Below are positions 15,578-16,148 of a stretch of DNA of 16,148 nt, piece after piece. Numbering within the stretch: the stretch's first letter is position 1; the number at the start of each line of letters is the position of its first letter. The position numbers and the translations under genes are program-made. The stretch lies in NCBI GenBank assembly GCA_001304015.1, contig LJUY01000059.1:1-16148 (forward strand), written 5' to 3'. The DNA comes from a candidate division Zixibacteria bacterium SM23_81. Lineage in GTDB: Bacteria; SM23-81. The notes under the pieces were generated by a model. The model worked only from the letters and a program-made list of their open reading frames with translations. It made no database searches and had not been told where the DNA came from.

Positions 15578-15667
15578 GCTGAAGCCAGGCCTATCTGCTT
15601 GATGAGAAGAAGGTTTGAAATCTACTTTTATTTTGCCTAGCCGGCTTCAGTTTACGGGAAAATTACG
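15578..15667 (+). repeat. Hairpin plus GGGAAAATT element, copy B (5' leader RNA)
   Basis: CTGAAGCC (15579-15586) pairs with GGCTTCAG (15643-15650), and AGGC (15587-15590) can extend the stem by pairing with GCCT (15635-15638). Five bases after the right arm comes GGGAAAATT (15656-15664), then ACGG. This repeats copy A in order and spacing. AGGCCTA (15587-15593) could alternatively pair with TAGGCCT (15669-15675). It lies at the very start of the predicted transcript, as a structured leader or riboswitch would. Confidence 0.5.
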
Positions 15668-15723
15668 GTAGGCCTTGCTCAGGGTCAGGGGTATTTCTCC
15701 GGTATAGAGTTTTGTGTATCATG

Positions 15724-15765
15724 GCCGTTAGGGTCACATCCGGGGATCCGAACGGCTTTTATTTC
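15724..15765 (+). terminator. Terminator-like hairpin in the leader (possible attenuator)
   Basis: GCCGTT (15724-15729) pairs with AACGGC (15751-15756), followed at once by TTTTATTTC. The stem is only 6 bp with a 21-base loop, so it would be weak. Its position between the promoter and the start codon at 15814 suggests attenuation rather than the end of a gene. Confidence 0.4.
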
Positions 15766-15813
15766 AATATGAAACGCAAGGGCAATTGATATCTTATAAA
15801 ATCTGAGGAGCAT

Positions 15814-16148
15814 ATGGTAAATAAGACGAGTTATTTAGTCGGATTTCTAGGCATACTCTTTGCCGCGCTTTTGATTTCTGCTTCATCTCCATTCGCCGCG
15901 CCCACCAAGGAGCCAGCCGAGGTCGTGCTGAAGGACAGAGCCGAGCTGGAGAGGCTGGTCAAACTGGACATCAGCATCGATCGGATCAGAGATAACGTGG
16001 TGACCATTTATGTGAACCCAGAGGAGTTTAACCAGATTCGAGCCGCAGGTTTCCAGATTCAGTGGATTCCCAACCGGGCCAAGATGTATGCCGACAGCTT
16101 GTGGCAGGCCACCAAGGGAACTGCAAATCCCATGGCGGCCTATCACAC
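15814..16148 (+). CDS. Secreted protein, probable M14 zinc carboxypeptidase, 3' end cut off
   Basis: The frame is open from the ATG at 15814 to the end of the window (111 codons, no stop). GAGGAG (15805-15810) ends three bases before the ATG. Residues 1-29 are a signal peptide (YLVGFLGILFAALLISASSP, then FAAP). Residues about 35-95 resemble the propeptide of secreted M14 carboxypeptidases: a VxLKDRAELERLVKLDISID strand-helix, then VVTIYVNPEEFNQIRAAGF and a WIPN strand. The last residues seen (NPMAAYHT) match where the mature peptidase begins, usually YHTYDEM-like. The zinc-binding HxxE lies beyond the window, so the family call rests on the propeptide. A role in extracellular peptide breakdown is likely. 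Confidence 0.65.
   Translation, partial: MVNKTSYLVGFLGILFAALLISASSPFAAPTKEPAEVVLKDRAELERLVKLDISIDRIRDNVVTIYVNPEEFNQIRAAGFQIQWIPNRAKMYADSLWQATKGTANPMAAYH

Larger units (their letters stand above)
14941..15813. other. Divergent intergenic region, about 870 bases
   Basis: It separates the - strand operon of secreted proteins from the + strand protein at 15814. It holds an inverted repeat (14974-15019), two related hairpin elements (15271 and 15578), a sigma54-like and a sigma70-like promoter and a terminator-like hairpin, each listed separately. Between 15020 and 15270 I see nothing beyond an upstream extension of the - strand reading frame (to an ATG at 15150) that I judge non-coding. I found no convincing promoter for the - strand operon. 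Confidence 0.6.

Noticed and set aside
15595-15625. Hammerhead ribozyme (TTGATGAG ... GAAAT)
   Set aside because: The core C of CTGATGA is a T, the stem between the two core parts cannot pair, and there is no matching cleavage-site helix.

Overview
The window looks like chromosomal DNA of moderate GC content from a Gram-negative bacterium, probably an uncultured member of the FCB group (KSB1/Zixibacteria/Ignavibacteria-like). The main reason is a secreted protein at 10139-11155 (-) ending in a type IX secretion (T9SS) sorting domain with the QNYPNPFNP signature, next to further signal-peptide proteins built from DUF11 and fibronectin-like domains. The lineage call is inference.

Left part (1-5434, + strand): a tightly packed three-gene operon for a molybdenum hydroxylase of the xanthine dehydrogenase family, in the order molybdopterin subunit (5' end cut by the window), FAD subunit, [2Fe-2S] subunit. 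It is followed by a small membrane protein, a 360-base gap, and a nitronate monooxygenase/FabK-like flavoprotein.

Middle (5482-9857, + strand): a secreted purple-acid-phosphatase-like metallophosphoesterase, a cytosine-deaminase-family amidohydrolase and a uridine-phosphorylase-family nucleoside phosphorylase. The deaminase keeps the zinc ligands of CodA but differs at a base-recognition residue, and the phosphorylase lacks the uracil-reading QxR. With the hydroxylase they suggest breakdown or salvage of a nucleobase or other N-heterocycle, possibly a non-standard one. Three successive intergenic gaps around the last two genes are filled with the same odd vocabulary of short degenerate repeats (CGTGAATCGTG, ATTGCC, AGTCTC, CTCGAGTCTCG).

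Right part (10139-14940, - strand): three exported proteins. A perfect 15-bp hairpin separates them from the convergent + strand genes. The first and second proteins share an undescribed N-terminal domain. The second and third share a fibronectin-like domain followed by two tandem copies of an approximately 75-95-residue module I do not recognise.

Far right (14941-16148): an 870-base intergenic region with an inverted repeat behind the - strand operon, two related copies of a hairpin plus GGGAAAATT element, a sigma54-like site, a very good sigma70 promoter and a terminator-like hairpin. These lead to the start of a secreted protein (15814 onward, open at the window end) that resembles the propeptide of an M14 zinc carboxypeptidase.
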